Shown one piece after another: positions 20,258 through 22,815 of a DNA stretch of 22,815 nucleotides (the first letter of the stretch is position 1; each line of letters opens with the position of its first letter). The stretch is from Pelargonium tetragonum (taxonomy: Eukaryota; Streptophyta; Magnoliopsida; Geraniales; Geraniaceae). The notes under the pieces were generated by a model. That model was not told the DNA's origin and ran no database searches. It was given only the letters and a program-made list of their open reading frames with translations. The stretch lies in assembly GCA_036897445.1 (NCBI GenBank), contig JAYMTL010000198.1, positions 1 through 22,815 on the forward strand, given 5' to 3'. The position numbers were made by a program, and so were the translations under genes.

Positions 20258-22815
20258 TTTCCTCGAAGTAAACTAAAAAGGGTTTTGTATTTATAACACA
20301 TAAGTAAAAGCCTCGTGAGAGTCCTATAGTCTTTACTTTATAAGAAGAGTCCAGTAGGTTTTAACCCAAAAAATAATGAATAAAATTAGAAAGTATACCC
20401 AAGCACTGAATAGCTTATTTCTCTTGAAATATATCCGTCCGCTTTAGTAAAGAGCATCTATAGTGAGACGATTGAGAGCCTTTCTTTTGTTGTATATAAT
20501 ACGGGTATGTCAAGGCTCTGCTATGTAATAGCTGCGCAATGCTCTAAGCAGTGTATTGATACAAGAGACTTTTCCAAATTAAAGACCTTTGGGGTCTACT
20601 CGTTTTTACAAGGCTGGAATTTTAAGAATTAACAAGTCAAAAGTAATAGGTTCAGCTCAGTTCTGGGGTCCCTTATTGGGGTCTGCGATTGCTTTTTTTA
20701 GATTCTAGTTGAGTTCCCACTTTAATTGTATATATATTTTAGTTTAGGAGGGGCCAGCTTTACATCCAACAAGGACTTTAGTATATACTTCACTTCCAAA
20801 AAATCCCGATCTTACTCAAGCAAACAGAAGTGGCTCCACCCTTTTAATCTATACTTGTATTGACATAAATAAAATGAAACCTACGCCTAGGTGCTACTGT
20901 TTACGGGTATCCCGCCTGTTTATAATTTAGCGCTAAAGATACCTAAAGGAAGCCTTTCTTTCTTATTAAGTTAAGGGATTCCGTTATTACCATAAGGGTA
21001 CCTTGTATGAGCACATACAGCTAGCATAAGATTTATTAAATTATGAGGTATCCCAATCATACTATATTAGTTAAACTCCGGCGGAGTCGTAGGTCTTCTT
21101 TACTTAGAAGTTTTCTCATAATCTACCCCCACTTCCTTGGATTACAATAGGTTGGGTGTAGCAGATAAAGTACTTAAGGGGCAACTAAGACTATAGAAAT
21201 TAGCACCTGGCAGAGAACTGACAAAAAGCTCTAGGTGGATAATCAAAGCAGGACCACAGTAGACACACGGCATTTGACCGGAATAATTCCCTCAAGGATC
21301 TCGTGTTCTACAAAGGTTTATTTTACGCTCCTGACCCACAATTGTAAATATCTTAAAAGGATCTTATAAAGGGCAGTATTAAGTTTATCTAAATTAGGTA
21401 TTTAACGCCCGTAAGTCTTTTTAATAAAATTGGATAAGAAAAGCTAGTCAAAACGTTGTCGAATCAGGATTTAGCCCTAAATTTCTTACCTTGAGAGAAG
21501 GAGTACCCCTATTTATTAAAAAGAAGTAGGTTCCGCAAAAGGATCTTTAACCGGGTTCCTCTGGGAGGAGCTTTCATAAAACCTAAAGCTGGGTATGCCT
21601 TGGACTGCTAAACAATATATATTCAGCTATTTGGAATCTCACAATCCTATAACGAAGACTGAATCCGAGAAAACAACTCAAATTCCTAATACCTAAATTG
21701 CAATTATTAACTCATCTATCAGAAAAAAAATGCTTTTTGACATATAGAATAACTATGTAGGAGAGATGGCTCCGTAAAAGCTCTTACTAACTAGAACACG
21801 TATCCCACTTAAAGCAAGGATGCCCTTTAAGAGACCCAGCGTCTTTTTCTTATCACGATCCTAGCCTAGGAATAGAACACAGCAACGGAAGATTTTCTTA
21901 ATAGGTTACATTACCCGATACGAAACAGGCTGCAGGAATATAGTAAGAACTACGCTGGATAGAGATAGATAGGAAACCCCAGACTCTTATCCCGTCCACA
22001 AGGATTTACTAAGAGTAACGCAGTTATATTAGCGATCCCTTTTGGTAAGTATAAGTTATGGTTAATGACCTTAAGGGATTGTGGGTATGCATATCCCAGT
22101 TGGGGTGTACTTGAAGCTTAAGAGTAAAGAAATTTCTTTATAAAGGGTATATTCTTAGATTAAAAAAAGGATAGGCCCTTACCTATCAAGGTGATTGGGG
22201 GTAGATTATCTAACTTTTAGGCAGTTCCTAGGATTAAGAACTCCTTTTTGTTTATCCAAGTTTCCTGGGTTTAGCTTTCTATGCAAGAAATAGGATTCCT
22301 GAATAGGAGAAACCGGGACAATAAAATAAGAAGAAGCTCTTGCTTATTTAATCTTACGGGATACCCGCTAATAAATATAGGTTAAAATTAAGACCTCTGG
22401 ATTCCATTCCCTATAACCAATCAAATTAAGAATTCCCGAAATCTTCCCTTTTTTAAAATGAAAAAAGAATTATATAAGATATAAAGTCTAAAGGACTCCT
22501 GTTACTCTTAAAAAGGATAGGAAGATCTTAAGTGAAAGAGTATTCCAGAAGTTGCCTACCTTTTCAAGTGAAAACGGAAGAAAGAAATGCCCGTATTTAC
22601 AATACCTAAGCTTTATTTACTTAATCCGGACACTAAAACAAGTAGATCAAGAGTCAAATGGCAATCGAAGATTGTGGGTTCAACACTCATAGAAGCATAG
22701 AAGGTAATGCGTTAGTATTATATCTGTTACTCAAAAAGGTTGAATGAAATCGCTTATATATCTCTCTCATCCTCAATTCTATTAGTCTAGCCAGAGGAAA
22801 GTTTACCTTTGAAGT
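20258..22815. other. Non-coding stretch, no gene seen
   Basis: The content is AT-rich with several GG...CC cores (GGATTCC at 20976, 22293 and 22399; CGGG/CCCG mini-stems near 20902 and 22358). A 6-bp stem lies at 22170-22187 (GATAGG/CCTATC). No open frame above chance and no accepted RNA gene. Confidence 0.5.

Larger units (their letters stand above)
1..22815. other. Gene-poor AT-rich DNA, no confident gene
   Basis: Stops are dense in all six frames. The longest open frame is 101 codons, about what random DNA of this composition gives. Reading TGA as a sense codon helps little in the frames I checked: the frames ending at 2534 and 14478 meet TAA or TAG within about a dozen codons. No conserved motif of mitochondrial, plastid, phage or transposon proteins was recognised on either strand. 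Base composition is fairly even apart from the skewed block at 5041-7200. The appearance fits spacer DNA of a large organelle genome or other eukaryotic non-coding DNA; this is inference. Strongly interrupted or edited genes cannot be excluded by eye. Confidence 0.75.

Noticed and set aside
20517-20540. GTAATAGCT, resembling the rRNA GTPase-centre word
   Set aside because: A single 9-base match without collinear neighbours; several such matches are expected by chance.
22674-22697. T-arm-like GTGGG-TTCAACA-CTCAT
   Set aside because: The stem needs two G-T pairs, and no acceptor, D or anticodon stem could be placed upstream at normal spacing.
1-22815. Transposons, retroelements, CRISPR arrays, telomere repeats
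   Set aside because: No terminal repeats with coding remnants, no regularly spaced repeats and no tandem telomere-like array were seen on either strand.
1-22815. Protein genes interrupted by many short hairpin insertions, similar to translational bypass elements
   Set aside because: The GG...CC cores suggested it, but no stretch between cores translates into a recognisable conserved protein segment, so the idea has no positive evidence.

Overview
This 22.8 kb window is AT-rich (roughly 36% G+C from hand counts of sample lines), and I find no gene in it that I can name with confidence. The longest open frame on either strand is 101 codons. For independent bases at this composition about 110 codons would be expected by chance. 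Stop codons are dense in all six frames, and no recognisable protein domain, transposase, integrase, reverse transcriptase or CRISPR array is visible. A bacterial, phage or compact viral origin is therefore unlikely. The window looks like non-coding DNA from a eukaryotic or organellar genome, for example an expanded mitochondrial spacer. That placement is inference, and I cannot name the organism.

The sequence is not featureless. (1) A 53-nt element at 14798-14850 has a perfect 13-bp stem with a 3-nt loop, inside a second stem of six G-C pairs; it is the least chance-like structure here. (2) A compound hairpin of 13 bp with one bulge lies at 8488-8524, and a similar bulged one at 1126-1163. 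(3) G strongly exceeds C on the + strand from about 5041 to 6660, and the skew then reverses to C over G from about 6661 to 7200. That local asymmetry argues against the window being a simple global shuffle. (4) Short GC cores of the form GG-N(2-5)-CC, often embedded in A/T, punctuate the whole window; GGATTCC and CCCTTAG are clearly over-represented. (5) A perfect tRNA T-arm / pol III B-box string lies at 3178-3188, with a partial cloverleaf around it.

Layout: 1-5040 is plain AT-rich DNA with a few hairpins, the tRNA-like site, and a weak collinear series of small-subunit-rRNA-like words at about 757-2610. The skewed block covers 5041-7200. From 7201 to 14797 there is further gene-less DNA with an AT-rich patch near 8.1 kb and several stem-loops. 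The double-stem element is at 14798-14850. From 14851 to the end the DNA is again gene-less with scattered hairpins. I see no operon, promoter set or gene cooperation to describe. Most of the smaller hairpins occur at about the number expected by chance, and their entries say so.
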